14,353 bases of DNA, from the NCBI GenBank assembly GCA_027669525.1, contig JAQEDJ010000052.1, positions 1-14,353 of the forward strand, in the 5' to 3' direction. Shown piece by piece: positions 7,147 through 14,353 of the stretch (positions are counted from its first letter, which is position 1; every line of letters begins with the position of its first letter). Position numbers and translations under genes: made by a program. The DNA is from Coriobacteriaceae bacterium AM48-5. Its GTDB lineage: Bacteria > Actinomycetota > Coriobacteriia > Coriobacteriales > Coriobacteriaceae. The notes below the pieces were generated by a model. It was not told the origin of the DNA, ran no database searches, and saw only the letters and a program-made list of their open reading frames with translations.

Positions 7147-7615
7147 TTACGAAAGGATTTTTGCCTTTTCTGCAGCAAACTCTTCCTCGGTAAGTACTCC
7201 ACTCTCACGCAGTGCTGCAAGCCTCTCAAGCCTTGCAACTACATCAACCACTATCCGCCAGCGTCTCAATAGTCTGTGAAACCTGCGGATACCGCTCGAG
7301 CTCCTTCGATAGGGCATCGACTATCTCGGCAATATTCTTTGCATTTTTGCCCCCGTTTAATACGTTTGCCCTGACCTTAGATGACGACTTGACAGTAACG
7401 CCAGATCCGCCTTCAACTGGAACAACCGAAATACTGATATTTTCGCCCCAAGACCAAAGGCTCATACCAATCTCGGCTGCAACTGTTCTTGTTGTGGGCG
7501 ATGCACTATCAACTTTTACTTTAGGCTGCTTTTCCATAGCTGTCTTCAAGGCATTAAACGTGTCGTCAGGAGAATACGGTACCTGAAGCTGAAGCTGCTG
7601 ATCCGCAAAACCCAT
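7147..7615 (-). CDS. SHOCT-domain protein, frameshifted before the SHOCT motif
   Basis: The ATG at 7615 has GGAGG at proper distance on the minus strand. Residues 1-123 form an alpha/beta domain (LQVPYSPDDTFNALKTAMEK, then WSWGENISISVVPVEGGSGV and VRANVLNGGKNAKNIAEIVD) resembling ligand-binding or START-like small domains; I cannot name it. The ORF then stops at 7244. In another frame VARLERLAALRESGVLTEEE leads on to FAAEKAKILS and a TAA at 7147-7149, an unmistakable SHOCT motif. Two missing G at 7248-7249 (GGGG read as GG, minus strand) would join them into 156 residues. SHOCT motifs typically close proteins of this size and mediate oligomerisation. Codon use is more AT-rich than in neighbours, suggesting separate origin. 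Confidence 0.78.
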
Positions 7616-7731
7616 AATCTGGCCTCCGCTTCTTACAAGATTAAGGCTATCGGCAATGGTAGCACGTTCCCAGCAGTCTTAAATTCGTCTCATGACCTTG
7701 CGATGCAGCCCGACACCCCGGCACCACTCCC

Positions 7732-9068
7732 CTACTTACCAAAGATCGCAGCGAGCAAGCCCTTGCGTTTGGGCTTTTCCTCTCGATAGGAACCCTCGGC
7801 CGCCGCTGCCACCTGACGCGGCTGCTCGCCGCCTCCACGGCGCACGATCTGGTATAGGAACGGCGATTTAACATATTTGACCTCGACGGGTGTGGCGTGT
7901 ACGGTGCTCTCGCCGGACAGATGCAAGCTCGGACTGAGCGGCGCCACGATATGCGTTTCGCGCTTGTCGCTAAACACCACCGCGGCCGCACGACCCGTCT
8001 GGCCGTTCACGGCGATGCGCACCTGCTCGCCGTCGCGGCTGTCCGTCGCCGGACGATCGACAAAGTAGACCGGCACCATCACCAGACCGTCTTTATGCTT
8101 GCGGGCCTTGCGCGCCCAGGCGCGGATGCTCTTTTTATTGAGCCCCAGCACCGCCTCGGCATCGTTGCCTGCAATGTCGAGCGCCAGCTTATCAATAACC
8201 ACCTGGTCCTTGGTGGACGCATCGACGGAAACGACGCGGAAGTCACCCTCCTGCATGGCGGGATCGAACGGCCCCACCTTGCCAAAGTCCCACGGCTCCA
8301 GAATGCCCATAAGGCGAACGTCCAGGTAGTTTGCCCTGGGGTATGCCCAGTCGAGCACCTCGTAGTACACCAGGGTCTCCTTGCTCAGACCCTTGCCCGG
8401 GAAGGACGCCATCATGCGCAGATCCGCGAGCGCCATGGGAAAGTAGAAAAGCATCATGTCGTTTTGGATCGCGTCTTCTACGTCGTGCCCGGCAAAGGCG
8501 TCGGAGTACTGGCGCACCAGCTGCAGTGCGTTGGCACGTGCCGCTGCGGCGATATCTCACAGGGGACGCCCTGTTCGGAAACGTATTCGGCACCTACGCC
8601 CATGGTCAGGCGCTTACTAAACGTGCCGGGCTTGAGCAGGTCGGCCACGCCAATCTTGTTGCCGCACGACGGGCACTCAAACACGCGCTGGGTCGACTCG
8701 CCCTCAAACGACGCACCGCAGAAGGGGCAGGGAATGCTCACGTGCGTGGCCTCTTGGAGGTCCTGAGCCGTGCCGCGGTCTTCCCACAGCAGATGCTCCA
8801 GGACCGACTGATTGCGCCAGTGCGAATTGAAGAAATACCAGTCCGGGTCATCTGGGCGCTCGAGCTGCGAGACATGCGTGAGCTTGAGCAGCCCGTCAAC
8901 CACCGTCAACGGCGTATGACGAATGCCCAGGGCGCTCTTGGGCTCTCCGGCGTCCGCTTGCCACGGAATAACCGTTTCACAATAGGCGCACTCAAAACTG
9001 CGCTTTGCCTGATGCGAATACATGGGGCCGCCGCAGTTTTGGCATTTAATGGCAAACATCTCGTCCAT
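7732..9068 (-). CDS. Double zinc-ribbon protein, frameshifted
   Basis: ATG 9068 has AAGGAGG eight bases before it. The corrected product has 445 residues. Two zinc ribbons are visible: C9-x2-C12...C27-x2-C30 (CQNCGG, CAYC) and C114-x2-C117...C132-x2-C135 (CPFCGAS, CPSCGN). The second half holds ARANALQLVRQYSDAFAG, a long alpha/beta region and a Lys/Arg-rich end (KPKRKGLLAAIFGK). It has no signal peptide and no clear membrane segment, so it is presumably cytoplasmic or membrane-associated through its tail. The frame breaks near 8550: one extra G (TCGGCC read as TCGCC on the minus strand) joins VPCEIS to AAAARANALQ. TFIIB-type ribbon proteins of this kind are common in Coriobacteriia and related Gram-positives, without known function. 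It is divergent from the cation transporter. Confidence 0.78.
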
Positions 9069-9327
9069 GGAAACGTCCTCCTTTGCACAGGGCTGTCGAC
9101 ATTAAGTATGTCGAGCAAATCGGCGCGTGCCCATACCCATGTGGCCCAAAATGGAGCACTCGGTCGGACGGGAAGGCGCAGTGAACTCGAGGCGCGCGGG
9201 CAGTCGTCCCCTCTGCCTCGCGCCCGTTAGCTCCAGCAGACCATTGCTGCATTTTCTGAGCATCGGCACATGTTGCGTCTGTGCGAGCTACACTATCCCC
9301 TTAAACAAGATTGTGAGGACGATCGTT

Positions 9328-10509
9328 ATGCTATTTGTAAATCGGCTGGTACATACGCTTGTTCCGGGCAGCGAGAGCGAACCGGTCGACGCTTCCCGCC
9401 GCACCAACGCGGGCTTTGCCGCAAGCCTCATTTGCATTGGCCTCAACATCACGCTGTGCCTGGCCAAGGGCATAGCCGGTCTGCTCGCCGGCTCTGTCTC
9501 GCTCATCGCCGACGCCTTCAACAACCTCTCCGATGCATCAAGCAACATCGTGAGCCTGCTCGGGTTCCGCCTTGCCAGCCGTCCGGCCGACGAAGGTCAC
9601 CCCTATGGCCACGGCCGTTACGAGTACCTGGCGGGGCTGTTTGTCGCCGTTCTCGTTTGCGCCGTCGGCATCAACCTGATCCTGGAGTCGGCCACCAAGA
9701 TCATCAAGCCCTCCCCCACCGCGTATTCGGCGCTCTCGATGGCCGCCCTTGTCCTGTCCATGCTCGTCAAGTTTTGGATGGCGGCGTTCAACCGCACGCT
9801 GGGCAACCGCATAGATTCCGAGACGCTTATCGCCACGGCGCAGGATTCCAAAAACGACGTCATTACCTCGTCCTCGGTCCTGGCCGCAGCGCTTATTTCG
9901 CAGACGACCGGCTTTGACCTCGACGGCTGGGCAGGCCTGGGCGTGGGCATCTTCATCTGCATCAGCGGCATGGGCCTGGTGCGCGACGCCATCAGCCCGC
10001 TGTTGGGGCAAGCGCCCGACCCCAAGCTCGTCCAGGCAATCCGCGACAAGATCATGTCGTATCCGCAGGTCCTAGGCACGCACGACCTGATGGTGCACGA
10101 CTACGGCCCCGGCCGCCAATTTGCCAGTGCGCACGTGGAAATGCCCGGCGAGGGTGATGCGTTTGAGCACCACGAAATCTTGGACACCATCGAGCACGAT
10201 ATCAAACGGCAGATGGGCATCGGTATCACACTGCACTGCGACCCCATCGCCACCACCGGCGACGACCTGCGCGGCTGGGTCAAGCGCGGTGTCATGCAGA
10301 TCGACCCCGCGCTCTCCATCCACGACTTGCATGAGCACGAGGGGTTCGTTTCGTTTGACCTGGTGCGTCCCGACGGCTTTGACATATCCGACGAGGAGCT
10401 GCTGGAGCTCGTCACGCGCATCGTGCACGAGCGCCGGCCCGATGCCTCGTGCGTCGTCACATTTGACTCGGGCTTTAGCTCACCCGAGCGTCCGGCCGAG
10501 CAGCTGTAA
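9328..10509 (+). CDS. Cation diffusion facilitator, MntE-like manganese exporter
   Basis: The 393-residue protein exports a divalent metal in exchange for protons. ATG 9328 (MLFVNRLVHT) has GAGG about 9 bases before it; an in-frame start at 9127 would add 67 residues lacking any family similarity. Six membrane segments lie between about residues 28 and 212. The metal site of TM2 is N65-x3-D69 (NNLSD) and of TM5 D173-x3-D177 (DSKND). This Asn-Asp/Asp-Asp set replaces the His-containing set of zinc CDFs and matches MntE of streptococci, which is also about 390 residues long. HPYGHGRYEY (91-100) is the conserved TM2-TM3 loop. The cytoplasmic part is extended, with a standard CDF C-terminal fold and a second ferredoxin-like stretch (about 310-385). 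Mn(II) specificity is inferred. I see no yybP-ykoY-type riboswitch in the 259-base leader. Confidence 0.9.
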   Translation: MLFVNRLVHTLVPGSESEPVDASRRTNAGFAASLICIGLNITLCLAKGIAGLLAGSVSLIADAFNNLSDASSNIVSLLGFRLASRPADEGHPYGHGRYEYLAGLFVAVLVCAVGINLILESATKIIKPSPTAYSALSMAALVLSMLVKFWMAAFNRTLGNRIDSETLIATAQDSKNDVITSSSVLAAALISQTTGFDLDGWAGLGVGIFICISGMGLVRDAISPLLGQAPDPKLVQAIRDKIMSYPQVLGTHDLMVHDYGPGRQFASAHVEMPGEGDAFEHHEILDTIEHDIKRQMGIGITLHCDPIATTGDDLRGWVKRGVMQIDPALSIHDLHEHEGFVSFDLVRPDGFDISDEELLELVTRIVHERRPDASCVVTFDSGFSSPERPAEQL

Positions 10510-10517
10510 TCGACAGC

Positions 10518-10587
10518 AAAACGGGACGCAGGACCGCCGACCAACGCGCCTACGCGCCTGGTCACGCGATCCTGCGTCCCGTTTTTG
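10518..10587. terminator. Strong bidirectional terminator
   Basis: AAAACGGGACGCAGGA (10518-10533) pairs perfectly with TCCTGCGTCCCGTTTT (10570-10585), with T-rich sequence after it on the plus strand and an A-run on the left. It lies between the convergent transporter gene and the minus-strand gene ending at 10620, so it can stop both. Confidence 0.92.
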
Positions 10588-10619
10588 TTTGCACTGCTAA
10601 GGCTCTAGCCGCTCGACCG

Positions 10620-11576
10620 CTAGTTCCCCTGCGCACCCGAAATGCCGTTTTGCAGCGTATCCCAGGCATTGGTTGCCATATCGCCCAGATTCTGCGCGGT
10701 ATCGCCGAGATTCTGAGCGGTGTCACCCAACTGCTGGGCCTTATCTCCCAGCTCCTGGGCCTTGTTGCTCAGGTCCTCCAGCGTGTTAGAGCTCGAGCTG
10801 TCCGCGCCGCCCTGGTCGCCGGTCGCGTTGCCCGACGAGCTGCCCTTGCGCGTGAGCTGGACCTCCAGGTTACCGTTGTCGTTATAGTAGGCAGACGTCA
10901 CGACCCAGTTGGCATCGACAACGGGCGTCGAGCCATCATCGGTCAGGATCACGGCATTCGAAAGATCGGCCCCGCGCGACTTGAGGAGCTTCTTGGCGTT
11001 TGACCAGTACTGCCCCGGGATATCGCTCAGGTCGACGGTGCCGGACTGGGTAGTTTCGGTCTGCTCGGCCGTGGTATCAGTCGTGGCGCCCCGCTTGTTG
11101 AGCATGCCCGACACGATGGCAAACACAACCGACAGGGCAAAGAAAATCGCCAGCACAATCAGAATTTTCTTGATCACGCTCGACGAACGCGACGGCGCCT
11201 CTTCCTCGTCCTCACCATACTGCGGAATCGATTTGGGATACTCGCGATACGGCTCGCGCGCATATCGGTCGCGCGACTCGTAGCGCGGCTGTGCCGTGCG
11301 CGGCATATATGTCGTCTGCTGAGGTTGCGGAATGGGGTTTTGCAGCAAGTCATCATAAGGGTTTGCCGCCGCGCTTCCGTAGGGACTCTGCGACGAGGCG
11401 CCATACGGGTCCTGCGCCGCGTTCCCGTAATTCACAACGCGCGTGGGATCGGCCGACGCCTGCGTCGTATCGGGGGCAGCGTAGCCGGGATTCGGCACGA
11501 CGCGGGTCTCATCGGCGCCATTGCCCGTCCGCGGGGAGCCGTAGCCACCCATTACGGTCGTCTTATCCTGGTCCAT
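10620..11576 (-). CDS. Single-pass membrane protein with D-x-T-x-V repeats and PASTA-like exterior
   Basis: The 318-residue protein starts at ATG 11576 with AAAGGA upstream. Its cytoplasmic part (1-133) is disordered and rich in Pro, Gly, Tyr and Gln, and holds three spaced motifs, DKTTVM (4-9), DETRVV (22-27) and DPTRVV (43-48), which fit sites phosphorylated by Ser/Thr kinases and read by FHA domains. One membrane helix spans 134-157. The outer part has a PASTA-like unit (about 186-243: PGQYWSNAKKLLKSRGA ... NWVVTSA ... LEVQLTR) followed by a Ser-rich linker and seven-residue repeats ending in LGD (272-300). The ends are AQGN. It is probably an envelope or cell-wall sensor linked to kinase signalling. 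No kinase is in the window. A TAGAAT on the minus strand (11622-11627) could be its -10 box. Confidence 0.78.
   Translation of the reverse strand: MDQDKTTVMGGYGSPRTGNGADETRVVPNPGYAAPDTTQASADPTRVVNYGNAAQDPYGASSQSPYGSAAANPYDDLLQNPIPQPQQTTYMPRTAQPRYESRDRYAREPYREYPKSIPQYGEDEEEAPSRSSSVIKKILIVLAIFFALSVVFAIVSGMLNKRGATTDTTAEQTETTQSGTVDLSDIPGQYWSNAKKLLKSRGADLSNAVILTDDGSTPVVDANWVVTSAYYNDNGNLEVQLTRKGSSSGNATGDQGGADSSSSNTLEDLSNKAQELGDKAQQLGDTAQNLGDTAQNLGDMATNAWDTLQNGISGAQGN
10677..10763 (-). repeat. 21-bp tandem coding repeat
   Basis: Four degenerate 21-bp units encode KAQELGD, KAQQLGD, TAQNLGD and TAQNLGD, followed by a diverged MATNAWD. The regular spacing of Ala, Leu and Asp predicts an amphipathic helix, possibly a coiled-coil or surface-binding rod, outside the membrane. 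Confidence 0.85.
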
Positions 11577-11713
11577 GCAACGATTCCTTTCCGTCGCCCG
11601 TAAGCATCAAGTTATCCATGCATTCTACCCGCGCAAAAGCCTATGATGGGCAAAGCCCGTCGGTATCTACAAGACATGCGCGGCCGACGGTCACAAGCGA
11701 ATTGAGGAACGTC

Positions 11714-11950
11714 ATGGCAAAAAGCAAGCTCATCAAAGACACAACGCGCGCCGAACGCGAGGAGATCATTAAGCTGGCACTCGCGGGCTGCGGTAACGGC
11801 AGCTGCGACAACTGTGGAAGCTGCAGCTTGGGAGCCGGCGATCCATATGGCACCTACCAGCCCTACATTGACGGCGAGATGGAAATCGCCGACATCAACA
11901 TGATGGTCGCCGAGCGCAACGCCAAACTCTTCGGCCTCCAGCGCGGCTAA
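11714..11950 (+). CDS. 78-residue protein with a Cys cluster
   Basis: ATG 11714 follows TGAGGAA. The product has a basic N-terminal helix (LIKDTTRAEREEIIKLALAG), then C26-x4-C31-x2-C34-x2-C37 (CGNGSCDNCGSC), a DPYGTYQPY segment and an acidic C-terminal helix. Four Cys so close suggest a Zn or Fe-S site; which one cannot be told from sequence. It is divergent from the D-x-T-x-V protein, with 137 bases between; a TATGAT at 11642-11647 may be its -10 box. Not a family I can name. Confidence 0.72.
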   Translation: MAKSKLIKDTTRAEREEIIKLALAGCGNGSCDNCGSCSLGAGDPYGTYQPYIDGEMEIADINMMVAERNAKLFGLQRG

Positions 11951-11969
11951 GCTTTTTGATCCGTTTTCC

Positions 11970-11992
11970 TCCGTCCCCTTGGGATCAAAAAG
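11970..11992. repeat. Post-terminator repeat, copy 1
   Basis: Bases 11970-11992 match 14192-14214 with one mismatch (TCCGTCCCCTTGGGA, then T or A, then CAAAAAG). In the minus direction both copies sit directly after a GC-rich terminator stem and form its T-tract. A TGATCC precedes each at slightly different distance. Confidence 0.8.
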
Positions 11993-12033
11993 TCCCCGGC
12001 AGCGCTGCGTTTTGCGTCACCGGGGGACTTTGT
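11990..12033. terminator. Terminator between convergent genes
   Basis: AAGTCCCCGG pairs with CCGGGGGACTT around a loop of about 20 bases, with one extra G in the right arm. On the minus strand it is followed by CTTTTTG, so it ends the gene at 12057-14074; the plus side has only TTTGT. A second inverted repeat, CTTTTTGATCC / GGATCAAAAAG (11952-11992), overlaps its left arm by three bases. Confidence 0.72.
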
Positions 12034-12056
12034 AATTCGCTTCTTGCGGCTTTACT

Positions 12057-14074
12057 CTACTCGTTGGGTACGTACGTGGCCCTAGCCCGGTCGGGCGTTA
12101 CATCCTGACCGCAGGAATAGCTCGAGTCGAAGGCGTGCGCAACCAAGTCGTGGGTATCCCATGCCATGCAGTCAAACTCGCCAGTATCGAGGACGATGAT
12201 ATAGCCCTTGCCATCGTAGTAGAAATGATCCTCGGTGTAGTTATCGTCATCGTCGATGTTGTCTTCGGACACGGAGTCCATTTCCGGCTTTGCCGTCCTA
12301 ATTGCCTGCTTGGCCTCACTCTTGAGCGTGTCAAACGAGAGCCCGTGCTGCGCAAGCGAGTCCTCGAGCGAAACCTGCTCACCTGTCTTGAGGTTGTAGT
12401 ACGCCGACCTCGTCTTCTGCACCGATCGATACGGAGGCTGATAACTGTTGGTGAACGTACGCACGCAGGCAATTTCGCCGTCAATCGAGACGATCTCGGC
12501 GGTGTACATCATGGTCACGCGGCTGTCCTCGTCGTCCATCGAGGCCTGCTTACTCGCTTCGAGGGTATCCGCGACCAGCTGAACCATATCTTTGTTGAAC
12601 TTGGCGACGCCCACGCCCTGGCCCTTTACCTGAGGATAGGTCCACGTAGCCGAAATCTGGCATGTGTCATCGGGGGACGGATTCAGCGGGCCTTCGCCAA
12701 CCGCAGCCGTAAAGTTGACATCCTGCGTGGCAGAGACGGCCTCGTAGCTCGCCTGCGCATCGTCAGCGTCCTTCGACTTCAGCTGCTCCAGCGTCGTGGC
12801 GACCGTGCCAATGGTGCTGTTAACCGAGCTCTCGTCGGCATACAAGAAACCAAAACCGCCCAAAGAGGCAGAATCGACTTCATTCGGGGCAACAAGGTCG
12901 GTCATGGCTTTGAATGACTTGCCGTCGTAGCCAATGAATTTAACTTGGTATTCGTGAGCAGAAGGACCACTTTCGCCAGAGAGATCGCTTTGCTTAATTG
13001 CTGTCCCATGGTCATACCACTGCGAAAAACCAATCTTGCCCTCGTATTCATCAAGCCAGACAGACACACACGCCTCCTGATGAGATACGTTTACCTCTGG
13101 CGTGTAGACCTTCTCAATCTCGCCATTCTTATACGCCCAGACCTCAAGATGCGCAGCGGCTGCGTTATCCCCACGGTCCACCGGTTCATCGGAATACTCA
13201 ATCAGCAGCTCATCTTGACCATCGCCATCAAAGTCAATGAGCTTGGCGTAAGCAACACCCTGGGCTCCATACGCATATTCATCGAACCCGACAGCCTCGC
13301 CCTCGCCATACTTCTTCTGATACTCGAGGATTTTGTCGGTGAACAGCTCGTTTGCCGTCTTGATCGCCGCCTTGGCAGAGGCTTTGGCCTCCTTCTTGGA
13401 CTGCGTGAGCTCAACGCTCTTAGGGGCGTCCGAGCCCTCCTTGGCGTAGTCGACCTTCATGGTGGTCGTGCTCTTCTTTTTGCCCATACCCGAGGTGATG
13501 GTCATCTGGTATTTCTGGTCGGGCAGCTCGCCAAAGTCCTCCATGGCAAAGCCGTCCTCGCCATCCACTTTGATGGTGTAGCTCTTGCCCTTGCCGGACA
13601 CCGGCGCCAGCTCGACGGTATAGCTCTTGAGCTTTTTTCCTTTGCTGTTCTTGGGCAGCACTTTAGTCTCGCATGCGCAGACAACGTAGCCCTTGCCGCC
13701 CGAAGTCACCTCGGACGACGAGCCGATGCGCGGCACGACGACGATTGCCGCTACGATGGCGACAACGGCAACACCGCCGATAACGGCAGCGACAATGCGG
13801 CCCCTGTGCTTGGGTTTCTTGGGCTGCGGCGTCGGAATAAACGGCTGAGAGGCCTCGGCGGGCTCGGTCATAGGCTCCTCATAACGAGCTGCGCCGCCAT
13901 ATGAACCGGGGCACCCTGAGGAACTTGCTGTCCCACAGGAGCGGACGCCGGCGCGTCCTCCACCGGAAACGCCACAGGCTCCGCCTGGTCCTCGGCGGCG
14001 CCCACGCGCGTTCCGCAGCTCGTGCAAAACGTGGAGCCGTCGGGTATCTGAGCTCCGCACTTAGTGCAATACAT
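12057..14074 (-). CDS. Zinc-ribbon, single-TM, DUF3298-like envelope protein, frameshifted
   Basis: The start MYCTKCGAQIPDG is at 14074 with ACGGGAG upstream. The corrected protein has 672 residues. Residues 3-20 are a zinc ribbon (C3-x2-C6, C17-x2-C20); a Pro/Ala linker leads to a membrane helix at 93-114. The outer part contains a calcium-loop-like DFDGDGQDELL (281-291) and a C-terminal domain with AYYNLKTGEQVSLEDSLAQH and FYYDGKGYIIVLDTGEFDCM, in the style of DUF3298/RsiV-like domains. One base is missing in the GGGG run at 13908-13911 (plus strand). Restoring it joins VPQGAP to GSYGGAARYEEPMTEP. Without this the ORF appears to start at 14060 with a random Arg-rich N-terminus and the ribbon is lost. 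A zinc ribbon placed before one TM helix is common in Firmicute and Coriobacterial membrane proteins. The exported domain probably binds a ligand; the function is unknown. Confidence 0.82.
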
Positions 14075-14191
14075 CGCATCTCCCGTCTCTCGTCGCAGCC
14101 GCAATGCGCCCGCGCAATTCTTCCAACTACACCGTACGAGAGAAATCCCCAACCTTGTTGCGCAACATTGCCGCCGTCCCAAAATGATCCT

Positions 14192-14214
14192 TCCGTCCCC
14201 TTGGGAACAAAAAG
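14192..14214. repeat. Post-terminator repeat, copy 2
   Basis: This is the second copy of the element described at 11970-11992, with A instead of T at the sixteenth position. It again follows the terminator stem at 14214-14245 in the minus direction. Confidence 0.8.
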
Positions 14215-14245
14215 CCCCGCCGGGCCTTGGTAGGCGCGGCGGGGC
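14209..14245 (-). terminator. Minus-strand Rho-independent terminator
   Basis: GCCCCGCCG (14214-14222) pairs with CGGCGGGGC (14237-14245); reading the minus strand, the stem is followed by TTTTTG. It implies a minus-strand gene ending between here and the right edge. Confidence 0.8.
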
Positions 14246-14270
14246 GGGCAAGCGGCTATGAGCAGCAGGC

Positions 14271-14353
14271 TTAGAACAAGCCGGTGATGTTGCGTCGTTA
14301 TCGACGTCGATGTTGCGTCGTTATCGACGTCGATGTTCTCGGCCGCGGGAACT
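14271..14353 (-). CDS. Possible 3' end of a minus-strand gene, disrupted by a tandem repeat
   Basis: The terminator at 14209-14245 needs an upstream gene. Reading the minus strand from the edge, the frame VPAAENI is natural, and a natural-looking end NITGLF-stop (TAA at 14271-14273) lies 26 bases before the terminator. The two are separated by two copies of a 23-bp repeat (46 bases), which shifts the frame. With neither copy the end would be AAENITGLF. The gene cannot be named from so little sequence. Confidence 0.3.
14286..14337. repeat. 23-bp tandem repeat, two full copies plus six bases
   Basis: Two identical 23-bp units, each beginning GATGTTGCGTCG and ending TTATCGACGTC, occupy 14286-14308 and 14309-14331, followed by GATGTT at 14332-14337. 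The unit contains the palindrome GACGTC. Its length is not a multiple of three. Confidence 0.9.

Noticed and set aside
9069..9327. Manganese (yybP-ykoY) riboswitch before the transporter gene
   Set aside because: The region is GC-rich and can fold, but I do not see the conserved riboswitch loops, so I do not report it.
10677..10763. CRISPR-like array
   Set aside because: The 21-bp periodicity is in frame and encodes seven-residue protein repeats; there are no unique spacers.
12135..13904. Two long plus-strand ORFs (260 and 319 codons) opposite the zinc-ribbon/TM gene
   Set aside because: The minus frame has a ribbon, a TM helix and domain-like sequence; the plus frames are rich in Val, Arg and Leu without motifs and lack RBS.

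Overview
The window looks like chromosomal DNA of a GC-rich gut actinobacterium of the Coriobacteriia, most likely Collinsella or a close relative. This is inferred from base composition, the style of the secreted proteins and the terminator-associated repeats; no rRNA or marker gene is present. There are no tRNA or rRNA genes, insertion sequences or CRISPR arrays.

Layout. (1) 1-1375: two tandem paralogous genes for a small secreted domain, each followed by a near-identical GGGAGGG/CCCTCCC terminator; the second is a lipoprotein. (2) 1576-4040: a large Tat-exported, ricin-like plus PI-PLC X-domain phospholipase with a C-terminal LADTG cell-wall anchor. (3) 4135-7615: an accessory block, partly AT-richer than its surroundings, with a small PH-like protein, a HicA/HicB-type toxin-antitoxin pair whose HicB carries a C-terminal HTH, an ADP-ribosylglycohydrolase, a 73-residue acidic protein, a candidate 30-residue ORF and a SHOCT-domain protein. 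(4) 7732-10509: a double zinc-ribbon protein divergent from a cation diffusion facilitator with an Asn-Asp/Asp-Asp metal site, typical of Mn(II) efflux (MntE-like). (5) 10620-14074: envelope-linked proteins. One is single-pass with three D-x-T-x-V motifs and a PASTA-like exterior, one is a 78-residue Cys-cluster protein, and one is a zinc-ribbon/TM/DUF3298-like protein. (6) The right edge holds a minus-strand terminator and a 23-bp tandem repeat.

The dominant oddity is that most of the longer genes carry a frameshift. I find about ten sites: 29, 418, 737, 2328, 5245, 5554 and 5610 (a compensating pair), 7248, 8550 and 13908. At each one the reading frame is restored by adding back one or two bases, nearly always in a short homopolymer (GG, GGG, CC, AAA, GGGG). 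Assembly indel error explains this better than a genome full of pseudogenes, so I annotate the corrected spans and name the break in each entry. Lengths and residue numbers are those of the corrected proteins.

How the genes fit together: regions 1, 2 and 5 encode exported or envelope proteins, and region 4 supplies metal homeostasis. The block hicA-hicB-ADP-ribosylglycohydrolase-73-residue protein, all on the plus strand with short gaps and a 31-nt perfect palindrome between hicB and the hydrolase, is the best candidate for an undescribed system: a toxin-antitoxin module coupled to an enzyme that removes ADP-ribose.
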